Part shown: positions 6,927 to 15,248 of the stretch, piece after piece
Layout of the letters: every line of letters begins with the position of its first letter
How positions within the stretch are numbered: position 1 is the first letter of the stretch
Virus record (IMG/VR): IMGVR_UViG_3300037847_004435
Coordinates: 322 to 35,028 of that record
Source of the DNA: a virus
DNA length: 34,707 nt
Strand: one strand, 5' to 3'
Position numbers and translations under genes: made by a program
The notes under the pieces: model-generated
Seen by the model: only the letters and a program-made list of their open reading frames with translations
What the model was told of the DNA's origin: nothing
The model's database searches: none

Positions 6927-8060
6927 TTGACAATATCATTCACTTGGGGAACCTTACCGAAGGCCTTTCCCGATGATAAAGAAGATATAAAACAAGAATT
7001 AGAACAATATCTTCTCAAGAATGAAGGGTCATTTGTTAGTAAATTAAAATCAGCAAGAAAAGAACCTAGAAGAAATAATCAAGAAAATGAATTTATGGAT
7101 GAAATTCAATCTATATTAGATTCAGTTCTAAGTGCTAACTCATATGATTTTTTATCTGAATCAGAAGGCTTTGCTAGAACTCTAGGAAAAACAGATAAAG
7201 ACAAAGAAGATAATAAAAAAATGATAAAGAGAACTTCTCTAAAAAAGTTAGTAACTGATACTGATATACAAAACAAATTAATTGGTTTTACCTTTATGAA
7301 GTTTGGAAGAGACTTGGAAGAAATTCCAGATTTTGATTATCTTAAAACCTTCAAAGATTATGGTATAGAAACAGAATTTGTTTTAAGACCATCTTTTAAG
7401 GACGGAAAACCCACTGGTAAGTATTCTTATTCTTCTGGAAAAAATACTCAATTGAAAAATGCAAATACCATAATCTATTATCCATCTGTATCTCCGGAAA
7501 GACAAGCAGAAACTAAAGCCAATATAATCAAAGCAAAAGGTGTTAAATCTGCTAGATATATTACAAAAGGGCATTCTAGATTTAAAGCAGCAGAAGCGGT
7601 GTTCTCTTTTCCATTTGAATTAGATAGTTTTGCGGAACTAATACTTGAAACAACCGTGAATCCAGAATCAGTAGCACGATTAAAGACTTCAGAAGAATTT
7701 GAAAAGAAAGTAGAAGAATGGATGAAGACAAATATGAAAAAACTTCTAAAGCCATTAGATGGAGATTTAAAATCTCTACAAACCGTCAAGAGCCTAGAGA
7801 TTGAATGTAAACTAGTGACTACAGAAAGAAAGGGTAAAAAGCAAGCCGCTTCTCATTCTCTTGGAGAACTTAATGAAAAATTCAAAAATGCTTCACTCAA
7901 TTGTGTATATTACATAACAGGGCATGGATATTTTGATTTTAGTCCATATAATGTAGGAGTGGAATCTAGCGGAGTAAATGTGATAATGCAAAAGCACATT
8001 AACGGATTAAAAAAGAGACTTAAAATGTTAAGAAGGCAAGGAGTAACTACGGGAGTGTAA
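6927..8060 (+). CDS. Unknown 377-residue protein before the head-tail connector
   Basis: It starts at TTG in the recurrent GTGTGATTTAAT-TTG setting. The first 110 residues are charged and helical; the middle (about 115-250) mixes strands and helices; a motif-like CVYYITGHGYFDFSPYN near 325-341 precedes a basic helical C-terminus (KKRLKMLRRQG). No nuclease, ATPase or membrane motif is visible. Its place at the end of the GTPase block and just upstream of the connector suggests a head-completion or assembly role, but no family is recognised. Confidence 0.65.
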   Translation: MTISFTWGTLPKAFPDDKEDIKQELEQYLLKNEGSFVSKLKSARKEPRRNNQENEFMDEIQSILDSVLSANSYDFLSESEGFARTLGKTDKDKEDNKKMIKRTSLKKLVTDTDIQNKLIGFTFMKFGRDLEEIPDFDYLKTFKDYGIETEFVLRPSFKDGKPTGKYSYSSGKNTQLKNANTIIYYPSVSPERQAETKANIIKAKGVKSARYITKGHSRFKAAEAVFSFPFELDSFAELILETTVNPESVARLKTSEEFEKKVEEWMKTNMKKLLKPLDGDLKSLQTVKSLEIECKLVTTERKGKKQAASHSLGELNEKFKNASLNCVYYITGHGYFDFSPYNVGVESSGVNVIMQKHINGLKKRLKMLRRQGVTTGV

Positions 8061-8064
8061 GTAA

Positions 8065-9399
8065 ATGGGAATAACTACCTCGCCAAGCGACTATACGGAA
8101 ATAAATCCTAACTATACACAAGGAAGAGGATTTTACACTAATGCAACAGAAGTTGCTAATATGTTACAAATACCCGCCTTTTCTGCTTCTACTTATCCAA
8201 CACTAGCACAAGTTGGTAACATAATAAAGAGAGTAGAAGGAATAGTAGATGATAAGGTAAAGCGTTCCTTTAGGCCAATACTTACTAAACAAGAGTTTCA
8301 CAGTTTTGAATATAGAAACTCTCCGGGCTATACGCTATATGGTGGCTATGTGGGTTTCATCCAACTTACTAAGATGAAAGTTAGAAAGGTTGTTTCTTTA
8401 CAGGTATGGAACGGAAGTAATTATATAGAAATAGCGTCAGCACAAGCAAGAATAACTTTACAGGATGAGTTTAGAAAACTAAAATCAATTACATTACAAC
8501 TTCCCAATGAAGGTGTATCTTTTACTTTGAATGCTGAAAATGATATTACAAACTTAGGTAATGATGAATTTTGCACTACCTTTGGAATTAAGACAACAAA
8601 TTCAGAAATAGAAGCATTGGTTAATGAAGAATATCCAAAGACTTCACAATTTACTAAAGCCACAGCCGCTAAAGAATTAACTTCCTCTAATTTATCTATA
8701 TCCGATTTCTTTTTTGCTCAAAAAGATACACAGGATGGAACTACTGTTTTCTTTTCTTCATTATTATCGGGAGATGACGGGGCTGATTGTGTAATTAAGG
8801 CATCTATAGAAGCCAATACAACAACTGTTGCGGGCGGTTTTCCATCTAATGTGCTTATGTTAGTCGGTAATAATGCACAGAATCAAGCCATTATTAGTAA
8901 TTTAGAGATAGGCATGGAAGTTAGCGGGCCTAATATTATTACTGGAACTACAATTACTAGTATTAATCCGGTAAATAATACAGTTACACTGAGTAATGCT
9001 CATACAGGCCAATCTGAAGCAACAAGAGTATTTACCTCGGCAACAGGTTTTCCTAATATTTGTTCTATTACCCCATTTACAGATAAAGAAACACATGGAA
9101 GATTAAATGATTATTGGCTACTTAATGAAGAGGGCAGAATATTCTTTTTACAAGAATATCCTTATCACCCAAATAACTCAATTATTGTTTCTTATCTAGC
9201 GGGTTCTGGTAGAGTTCCTTCAGCAATACACGAAGCGACCACTAAAATGGTAGCGGCTGAAATAATAAGGCACGATGACCAAAGTATTCTTATTGCTGAA
9301 ACAGGAGCAAACATTTCTACTAAAGAAAAATATGATATTCTTAGAAATGAGGCTATGGCTATTCTTAAGGGCAAAGCAGACCTTGTTTATTTATTGTGA
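8065..9399 (+). CDS. Head-tail connector (adaptor) with inserted beta domain
   Basis: 444 residues. Residues about 45-70 (TLAQVGNIIKRVEGIVDDKV) are the helical signature of gp6/gp15-type adaptor proteins that bind the portal, and the C-terminal helices (about 385-440, IHEATTKMVAAEIIRHDD) complete that fold. Between them lies a long insertion. Part of it (about 292-325, GMEVSGPNIITGTTITSI then TVTLSNA) matches the small beta repeat of the form GMxVSGxxIxxGTTIxSI that recurs in phage virion proteins. Ordinary adaptors are only 100-200 residues, so the insertion is likely surface exposed at the neck. The order connector, terminator-like protein, tube agrees with this role. Confidence 0.7.
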   Translation: MGITTSPSDYTEINPNYTQGRGFYTNATEVANMLQIPAFSASTYPTLAQVGNIIKRVEGIVDDKVKRSFRPILTKQEFHSFEYRNSPGYTLYGGYVGFIQLTKMKVRKVVSLQVWNGSNYIEIASAQARITLQDEFRKLKSITLQLPNEGVSFTLNAENDITNLGNDEFCTTFGIKTTNSEIEALVNEEYPKTSQFTKATAAKELTSSNLSISDFFFAQKDTQDGTTVFFSSLLSGDDGADCVIKASIEANTTTVAGGFPSNVLMLVGNNAQNQAIISNLEIGMEVSGPNIITGTTITSINPVNNTVTLSNAHTGQSEATRVFTSATGFPNICSITPFTDKETHGRLNDYWLLNEEGRIFFLQEYPYHPNNSIIVSYLAGSGRVPSAIHEATTKMVAAEIIRHDDQSILIAETGANISTKEKYDILRNEAMAILKGKADLVYLL

Positions 9400-9404
9400 T
9401 TATT

Positions 9405-9605
9405 ATGGATAAAAAACTATTAGAGATAATCGCTATACAAGAAGAAAGACAATTAGCCATGAAAGAATTATCAGAACAATTAGGAATAGATATATCATTT
9501 AGTGACGAAGAACTAAAGAAATTCATAGAAGAAGAATTTGCGAAATATACAGAATCAAAAATAAAAGAGGAGGTTGAAAAATGGATGAAGTCAGCCTTCT
9601 CATAG
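9405..9605 (+). CDS. Small helical acidic protein
   Basis: 66 residues, nearly all helix and rich in Glu/Lys (KELSEQLGIDISFSDEELKK), no membrane segment. ATG 9405 is preferred to GTG 9396, which overlaps the connector stop. Its 3' end overlaps the next gene by 25 bases, and that gene's GGAGGTTGA lies inside it, indicating translational coupling. Function unknown; its place is where head-closure or neck proteins are usual. Confidence 0.6.
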   Translation: MDKKLLEIIAIQEERQLAMKELSEQLGIDISFSDEELKKFIEEEFAKYTESKIKEEVEKWMKSAFS

Positions 9606-10114
9606 ATATGCTAACAAATACAAATTCGGCTTTAGGTAAAACTTGGAGCCAAGCCACACAGGATTTAGTTAATGAAGGAAAAATAAATGTTGCTCATGCG
9701 ATAACTCCTGATATAATTGATATTAGAACTACTACGGCCAATAAAGGAGTTAGGGTTGATTTAAGCCGTTCTCCTGCTACGATAGTTGTATTTGAGGATT
9801 CACAGAATATCGCTTATCCTACTATTCATTATGATATCAAAAATGAAGTTTATTCGTTTACTTTGCATATTAGAGTTCTTCATGATGAGCGTTCCGGATT
9901 AGATGCCTCTTACGGTAAAAATAGGCTAAGGGCTATATACTTGATATTGGCTAGATTAGTTGAGAGTAACAGGCGGGGTTATACTGCATCAGATGGAAGT
10001 AGATTCACACAGTTCTTTTTAGGTGCAAGAAGCGAAAGTAATGACCGAGCAAAAAGACTCTTTGGATATAAAATAAGTTTAGAAGCGAAAAGATTTGCAG
10101 TTAGCGTTCCCTAG
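9581..10114 (+). CDS. Probable tail terminator / tail-completion protein
   Basis: 177 residues; GGAGGTTGA lies four bases before ATG. An alpha/beta layout with central strands (IHYDIKNEVYSFTLHIRVLH) and a helix of YLILARLVESNR type resembles lambda gpU-like terminators, which cap the tail tube and join it to the head. Its position directly before the tail tube gene is the usual one for this role. The call rests on synteny and secondary-structure pattern, not on a recognised motif. Confidence 0.55.
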   Translation: MDEVSLLIDMLTNTNSALGKTWSQATQDLVNEGKINVAHAITPDIIDIRTTTANKGVRVDLSRSPATIVVFEDSQNIAYPTIHYDIKNEVYSFTLHIRVLHDERSGLDASYGKNRLRAIYLILARLVESNRRGYTASDGSRFTQFFLGARSESNDRAKRLFGYKISLEAKRFAVSVP

Positions 10115-10142
10115 TATGTTAGTTAGGAAGGGGGAGAATTAA

Positions 10143-12155
10143 ATGGTAGCACAAGATATATTTTTAGGAAGTGGAGCAAGCATAACAAAAGTGCCGGAAT
10201 TGGACTTTTATTGTAAAATAACAACTGGAAGCGCAGGGTCAAATAAAACAACCTTTACCTTACATAGTGATATAACCAACAATTTTGCTTTAGTAAATAA
10301 CCTATATGTTGGGTGTATTCTTAAAAGATATAATGTTTCTAATGTTTTTCAGGGAATGCATAGAGTTACCGCCAATACAGATACTACTATCTCCTTTTCT
10401 CCCGCAGTAGCAACATTAGCAAACAACGACTACTTTGTTTTAGAATCATATGGTGCGCCATGTCCTGCTCAAAAAGCGGCTTCGGGAACAACCCATACTG
10501 CGGCTGTAACTGTTATAACTTTTAATTCGGATGTTAAAACAGATTATGATGATACTGCTGTTGTATTTAGAACATTGGCGGCTGATGGCGGTAGTGCTAC
10601 AGAAAGAGCCGTTTTCATTGACCATGATAATAGCGCAACATATACTCAACATACTGGTTCCGGTGTTGTTGCAGAAGCACAAATACATTCTTCGTCAGAT
10701 AATACAAGAGAAGAATATGCCGCTATTTTTGCTATTGCTGTAGATACTTTAGATGATTTAACAGTTACTAGAAACGGAGCAGTTGTTACTGTTACTAATG
10801 ACCACGGAGGGGCAAACGGAATTGCTACAACAATTACAGGATTAGGAGGTTCAGCCACAACAGATACAGGACTTTCAATTACATCAATGACCGTAGGAAC
10901 TACTACTTCAACCGCCACTGGTAAAAGATTACTAGCAGATACATGGCTAGGAATTGTAGAATCAGTAACTTTCCCAACAACAGAAATCGAAATGAAACAA
11001 ACTAATCTTTCACTAGGAAACACTAGAAACTTTACCTATCAATACAAAGGAATAGAAACAGCAGGTGCGGCTGATATTAATTTAGTAGCAAATCACGGAA
11101 CATGGCTATATTATTTCTTAGGAAAATGCACAGATGTAGATATTGGAAATATAGGTGCTGATAATAGCCTTAGCGAAAGTGCGCCTAGTGGTTCAGCCCC
11201 GTCTGACGCTTTCACAGGTGCTTCTAACAAACTTTACATTGATTATAATTCAGTAACCGAAACAGGGCCAATTATTCACAGAAGCGTAGGAACGGTTATG
11301 ACTCCTCCGGTAAATCCTGCAACAGAAACGGTTGGAGACTTAGACCCGTTGGGTGCTTTTTCTTTGAATGGAGGCAAGTTACAAAATGCCATTGAATATA
11401 CCTTTGCAGAACAAGATGGAGATTTACTACCTTCATTTGCTTTAGAACAGGTATTAAGCAAGTTGCCTTCTACTAACACCTTTAGAACAAATACTGCTAA
11501 TGATAATGAAGACACCAACTTCGTTAAGATTGCTAGAGGCTGTAGGGTTAATACTCTAACAATAACTGCTAATGAAAATGAAGAAGTTAAAATGACTGTC
11601 AATGCAAACACTAGAAATGTTCACACATTAGAAAAAACAGAAAGTTATGACGCTAGAAGAGCCGTTACTGATGAAACTTCATTCTTGAATTATGCTTCAA
11701 TACCGGAACTAAGAGAACCATTTTTCTTTTCGGACGGAGTGTTCAAGTGTTTTGGTGAGAGTTTCTTAAAAATAAATACCCTTACTTTAACCATGAATAA
11801 CAATCTACAAGATAGAAGATTCTTGGGAGTCGGTAGTAAGACTATACAAGAGGCTATTCCTGCACAAAGAACATATGAAATATCCTTTACTGGTCATGTT
11901 ACTGATGATTTACTGTATAATGAATTGATTAACAATACTGAAAATTCTGTTGCTAACGGTAATAATAGCACAATTGAATTAGTATTCACTAAATCAACAG
12001 GAGAGAACATAAAACTAAACTTCCAAAACTATTTCTTAACTGCTAATAATTTCCCAATAGCCGATGATAAGGGGCCAATTGTTGTAGAAGCAACTGTCAT
12101 GCCTAGAACTTGCTCGCTTTGTGAAGTAACTACTCATTGGCTATTACAGGGGTGA
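10143..12155 (+). CDS. Major tail tube protein (large, with insertions)
   Basis: 670 residues. The C-terminal half shows tube-protein features: a long run of strands with NTLTITANENEEVKMTVNAN (about 476-495), FKCFGESFLKINTLTLTMNN (about 534-553) and EISFTGHVTDDLLYNEL (about 580-597), the recurring polymerisation-domain pattern of Gram-positive phage tail tubes. The N-terminal 230 residues are Thr/Ala-rich with small beta repeats and probably decorate the tube. It is much longer than typical tubes (150-300 residues). Position between terminator-like and chaperone genes fits. GGGGGAG precedes the ATG. A sheath gene is absent, so a flexible non-contractile tail is expected. Confidence 0.75.
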   Translation: MVAQDIFLGSGASITKVPELDFYCKITTGSAGSNKTTFTLHSDITNNFALVNNLYVGCILKRYNVSNVFQGMHRVTANTDTTISFSPAVATLANNDYFVLESYGAPCPAQKAASGTTHTAAVTVITFNSDVKTDYDDTAVVFRTLAADGGSATERAVFIDHDNSATYTQHTGSGVVAEAQIHSSSDNTREEYAAIFAIAVDTLDDLTVTRNGAVVTVTNDHGGANGIATTITGLGGSATTDTGLSITSMTVGTTTSTATGKRLLADTWLGIVESVTFPTTEIEMKQTNLSLGNTRNFTYQYKGIETAGAADINLVANHGTWLYYFLGKCTDVDIGNIGADNSLSESAPSGSAPSDAFTGASNKLYIDYNSVTETGPIIHRSVGTVMTPPVNPATETVGDLDPLGAFSLNGGKLQNAIEYTFAEQDGDLLPSFALEQVLSKLPSTNTFRTNTANDNEDTNFVKIARGCRVNTLTITANENEEVKMTVNANTRNVHTLEKTESYDARRAVTDETSFLNYASIPELREPFFFSDGVFKCFGESFLKINTLTLTMNNNLQDRRFLGVGSKTIQEAIPAQRTYEISFTGHVTDDLLYNELINNTENSVANGNNSTIELVFTKSTGENIKLNFQNYFLTANNFPIADDKGPIVVEATVMPRTCSLCEVTTHWLLQG

Positions 12156-12160
12156 TTTGT

Positions 12161-12262
12161 TTGCCATCAGCATATGAAAAGAACCAAGAGAAATTAAAGA
12201 AGGCTCTTGAAAAGAGCAAACCAAAGAAAAGAGGTCGCCCAAAAAAGAGCAATAAAAAGTAA
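12161..12262 (+). CDS. AT-hook microprotein (33 residues)
   Basis: It starts at TTG after GGGGTGATTTG, the same junction type as other genes here. The product is almost entirely Lys/Arg/Glu and ends KPKKRGRPKKSNKK; RGRPKK is a canonical AT-hook, which inserts into the minor groove of AT-rich DNA. The first half is a short helix (YEKNQEKLKKALEKS). It is probably a DNA-binding or DNA-packaging-associated peptide. That it is translated is supported by the ribosome site and by filling the gap between tube and chaperone genes. Confidence 0.6.
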   Translation: MPSAYEKNQEKLKKALEKSKPKKRGRPKKSNKK

Positions 12263-12268
12263 TATTCC

Positions 12269-12295
12269 ACCAACACCGTTTGTTTGTTTGTTGGT
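12269..12295 (+). other. Hairpin in the gap before the tail chaperone
   Basis: ACCAACA (12269-12275) pairs with TGTTGGT (12289-12295), a seven-base stem with a 13-base GTTT-rich loop, in the 49-base space between the AT-hook gene and the chaperone start. No U-tract follows, so it is not a normal terminator. It may be an RNA processing or stability element. Confidence 0.35.
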
Positions 12296-12311
12296 ATAAA
12301 AGGTGGATAAC

Positions 12312-12677
12312 ATGGAAAAGAAAATTGTAAGTGATAAGAGTGTGCTATTTGCACTAACCGAACCTACGCTACATTATATTAAAGTAGCACCCGAAAGTGA
12401 AGAATATCTCAAGGTGTGGGTAAAAGAACCTACTTGGCTTGAGGTAGACAAGGCCATGAATAGTATGATGAAAATAGATACTAGAAGGCAAGACATGGAA
12501 TTAGATTTAAATGCCATGTTTAGATTTATGGTAGAAAATTTTGTAGTTAAAACAGAACCAAAACTTTCTGCAATTGATATTCTTAGATTAACTCCTTATA
12601 TTGGAAATCAAATTAAGGAAATCCTCCCTAATCCATTTACGGCTTTTGAGGGGGATGAAGAAAAAAACGAAGAATAA
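12312..12677 (+). CDS. Tail assembly chaperone, short (G-like) form
   Basis: 121 residues, read without frameshift. It lies between the tail tube and tape measure genes, the universal place of tail assembly chaperones that coat the tape measure protein. The start is the ATG with AGGTGG five bases upstream, not GTG 12303. The protein is helical and acidic, ending EGDEEKNEE. It resembles other TAC proteins in size and in the WLEVDKAMNSMMKIDTRRQ and LRLTPYIGNQIKEILPNPF helices. Its end holds the slippery site that produces the longer form. Confidence 0.8.
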   Translation: MEKKIVSDKSVLFALTEPTLHYIKVAPESEEYLKVWVKEPTWLEVDKAMNSMMKIDTRRQDMELDLNAMFRFMVENFVVKTEPKLSAIDILRLTPYIGNQIKEILPNPFTAFEGDEEKNEE

Positions 12678-12901
12678 AGGGAATATTAAGAGGTAAGCAA
12701 GGCGACCCTCAAGATATTTCCTTAGTGATTGTTTACTCGTTATCAAAGGCTTTAGCGATAAGCCCGCTAGAAATATACAAAATGCCCGCAAGTTTAGTAA
12801 TAGATTTATTAAGTGTTCATAGAGTAATGTTGGAATTAGAACAAGAAGAAATGGATAAACTAGATAGGCAAGCAAAGAGTGGAGTAAATAGGTTCAGGTG
12901 A
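12312..12901 (+). CDS. Tail assembly chaperone, -1 frameshift (G-T-like) form
   Basis: Slippage at A AAA AAC (12662-12668) moves ribosomes to the -1 frame. Base 12668 is read twice and translation then runs open for 77 codons to a TGA at 12899-12901, giving 196 residues in total. The extension begins RRIKGILRGKQGDPQD and contains ISPLEIYKMPASLVIDLL, the helix typical of the T-part of phage chaperones. There is no plausible independent start: the first ATG in this frame is near 12,780, in mid-helix, without a ribosome site. The tape measure ribosome site overlaps the extension stop (AGGTGACGGT-ATG). Confidence 0.85.
12662..12668 (+). other. Slippery heptamer A AAA AAC for -1 frameshifting
   Basis: In the zero frame the codons are GAA AAA AAC, so the heptamer is in exactly the X XXY YYZ phase. 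The zero-frame stop follows two codons later at 12675-12677. An eight-base spacer leads to a stem-loop at 12677. Confidence 0.85.
12677..12723 (+). promoter_or_regulatory. Frameshift-stimulating stem-loop
   Basis: AAGGGAATATTAAGAGG (12677-12693) faces CCTCAAGATATTTCCTT (12707-12723): of 17 positions 13 are Watson-Crick, two are G-U and two are an A/A-A/A internal loop; the loop is 13 bases. It starts eight bases after the slippery site, the usual spacing for a stimulatory structure. Paired by eye, not folded by computer. Confidence 0.7.
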
Positions 12902-12905
12902 CGGT

Positions 12906-14570
12906 ATGAGTGCTTTTCTTCGACAACAGAATAGAATGTTAGAAGAAATGAATAAGCGTATGACAGAATTATCTAACACTATGCTAGGTTTTGTTCAACA
13001 ACAGAATACGGCCACCGAAGCCACAAAAAGAGCAGAAAAGGCAGAAAAAGCCTTAAACAAAGAATTAGTTACAAGAGAGGAAGTTCTAAATAAGGCATTT
13101 AAAAAACTAGGAGAAGGTGGACAAGAAGTAAAGAAGTTTGAAATTTTTTCTAAAAAATCATTTGATGCTTTTATTACTAGTGGTGGTAATGCCTTCGATT
13201 TCTTTGACTTGGCTTTATCTAATGCTAATCAAAGAGTAAAAATATTTGGCGTAGAAGCGGCATTGGCAAGAAAAATAATGTATGGTTTCTTACCACCCGG
13301 TATGTTTAGGTTAGTAAATAAACTTTCTACTTCGTTTAGATTTTTAGGAGGTATATTTAGAAAAACCTCCGCAGATGGGGAAAACATAGATAATATCTTT
13401 AAAAAGATGATAAGAGGATTGGTGTCTTTTCCTAAATTATTAAATATGAATAGCAAAGATGTAAAGCAATTTTTTGGTAAATTTAGAGAATTAGACCAGA
13501 AAAGAGTGGCAAAAAATAAACTTTTAGGTTTCGAGGATTATTCTAAAGATGAAATAAAAGCCGCTACTAATCAAGTTAATAAAATTAAAAGAGCCAAAGG
13601 TTATGCTAGTAGTCCCGAAGGTAAAAAAGCCCTAGAAGAAGCAGAAGCAAGTCTTAAACATATGAAAGAAGTTAGAGCAGAAAGAATAAAACAAACGCCA
13701 CGAAATATAAAGGCGGCTAAGTTTCTTAATGCACTAAAAGCCGCACCTAAATTTTTAGGACAAGCACTTATGTTCTTTAGTAAAATGATGCTATATACGG
13801 GCATATTCTTAATGATAGCATATGTTTTATGGAAGACGGTTGGAAAAACTGCTATTGAGACTTTAAGAGAAATAAAACCCGCAATAGAAGTAATGATAGG
13901 ATTTGTTGTAGCATCTTTAGGAATGGTTTGGGATGGAATCTCAAGCATATTTAATGCCTTCTTTGGTGATGGTAATTTAGGAGATGTTATTGATGGGGTG
14001 ATTCAAATTGCTGTGGGACTACTAAGCCTTGCTTTATCTGTAGCGGGAGTGTTGCTTGTTGCTTTAGGAGGATTCGTGGTTAAATTTATTGGATTAGCAG
14101 TTTCTAAAACAATAGCGTTCCTTATAGATTCTTTCACTACCTTTGAAGGCTTTGCTAAAGCAATACCCGTAATATTAGGTATTTCTGCGGCCATACTAGC
14201 ATTTATGATGGGCGCACCTATTTGGTTAGCGGCATTAGCATTTGTAGTTCTATACAAGATAGGTAAGTGGCTCGTAGGGAAAATTAAGGATGCTTTTAGT
14301 TTCAATGCAACAGGTGGACTAGTAAACAATGATATGACTATTGTTGGGGAAAAGGGGCCGGAATTAGTTTCATTACCAAGAGGTTCTAGGGTTCACTCTA
14401 ATAGTAATTCAAAGAGAATGGCAAGAGGTTCGGGAGTCGTTAATAATTTTAATATAACTATTAACGCTAAAGATACTTCTAAAGCAGAAATGAGAAGAAT
14501 AGCAGATGAAATAGGCAGAATGGTATCTTCTAAAATAAATAGAAGGACATCCAATAGGTCTTCGGTGTGA
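12906..14570 (+). CDS. Tape measure protein
   Basis: 554 residues. It sets tail length and is ejected with DNA. Layout: coiled coil (1-60), helical basic region (60-285), four hydrophobic segments (about 288-312, 326-350, 367-400, 417-450) and the classic tape-measure C-terminus GGLVNNDMTIVGEKGPELV followed by SLPRGSRVHSN (about 468-500), then NNFNITINAKDTSKAEM. The conserved VGEKGPELV motif makes the call firm. Located right after the frameshifting chaperone. By the usual relation of about 1.5 angstrom per residue, the tail would be roughly 80 nm, short for a siphovirus. Confidence 0.92.
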   Translation: MSAFLRQQNRMLEEMNKRMTELSNTMLGFVQQQNTATEATKRAEKAEKALNKELVTREEVLNKAFKKLGEGGQEVKKFEIFSKKSFDAFITSGGNAFDFFDLALSNANQRVKIFGVEAALARKIMYGFLPPGMFRLVNKLSTSFRFLGGIFRKTSADGENIDNIFKKMIRGLVSFPKLLNMNSKDVKQFFGKFRELDQKRVAKNKLLGFEDYSKDEIKAATNQVNKIKRAKGYASSPEGKKALEEAEASLKHMKEVRAERIKQTPRNIKAAKFLNALKAAPKFLGQALMFFSKMMLYTGIFLMIAYVLWKTVGKTAIETLREIKPAIEVMIGFVVASLGMVWDGISSIFNAFFGDGNLGDVIDGVIQIAVGLLSLALSVAGVLLVALGGFVVKFIGLAVSKTIAFLIDSFTTFEGFAKAIPVILGISAAILAFMMGAPIWLAALAFVVLYKIGKWLVGKIKDAFSFNATGGLVNNDMTIVGEKGPELVSLPRGSRVHSNSNSKRMARGSGVVNNFNITINAKDTSKAEMRRIADEIGRMVSSKINRRTSNRSSV

Positions 14571-14579
14571 GGTGATTAA

Positions 14580-15239
14580 TTGACGGACTATGTTTATTTG
14601 AAATTACAAAAATTTAGCGGAACTGATTTAGAAATAGACACTATACCTCTAAAGGTGCAAAGTGTTAGTATTTCTGTGGATAAGACAGTTCCTAATATTA
14701 GTATTCCTTTTGCCGGATTAGCCACAGGTGAGTCGGAAAATATAGCATTGGATTTAGGTATGTCTTCAAAAAGACTAACATTAACCGGATTTATAGTAGA
14801 TACAGTAATTAAGCGAAGCCACACAGAAACGGGCAACCCTGCTATACCCATAGCATTAGAATTTACTGCTCAAGAAATAGCACAGTTGATTGCTTCCGGT
14901 GTAGACGCTACAGGGCTAAGCCGCTATCAAGCATTTAACGAATTAGTAGTTTATATGGATTCTAAAGTAAATGAAAACTATCAAGATAGAGGACAGGCGG
15001 CAGATAACAGCGTTACAGAATTAGGAACAGTTGTGGCACAAATACCTCTAACATTTACGGCTAGAGGTGATGCATTTAGTAAAGATAATACTAATATTGC
15101 CATACCCACTTCTTTTCCTAGTGCGGGTTCGACAAATGGAGTTAAAGGATTCGTTTCGTCATTTAGTTATGATTTGAATGCAGAAACAACAGAAATTACT
15201 TTCAATATGGAATTTTCAATAGCCACAGTATTGCCTTGA
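14580..15239 (+). CDS. Distal-tail-like minor tail protein
   Basis: 219 residues from a TTG set by TGAGGTGATTAA-TTG. Beta-rich with a helix-rich middle (about 95-140), strands such as LKVQSVSISVDKTVPNISIP, and a C-terminal domain ending TTEITFNMEFSIATVLP. Its place between tape measure and tail-tip genes is that of distal tail (Dit) proteins that join tube and hub. Family not confirmed by motif; synteny supports it. Confidence 0.6.
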   Translation: MTDYVYLKLQKFSGTDLEIDTIPLKVQSVSISVDKTVPNISIPFAGLATGESENIALDLGMSSKRLTLTGFIVDTVIKRSHTETGNPAIPIALEFTAQEIAQLIASGVDATGLSRYQAFNELVVYMDSKVNENYQDRGQAADNSVTELGTVVAQIPLTFTARGDAFSKDNTNIAIPTSFPSAGSTNGVKGFVSSFSYDLNAETTEITFNMEFSIATVLP

Positions 15240-15248
15240 GGTGAATAG

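Noticed and set aside
10531-10743. Plus-strand frame inside the tail tube gene
   Set aside because: No ribosome site and fully inside a supported gene; a shadow.
12294-12300. TATAAAA as a promoter for the tail chaperone
   Set aside because: Only about 12 bases before the ATG, so transcription would start inside the gene; more likely part of the AT-rich spacer.
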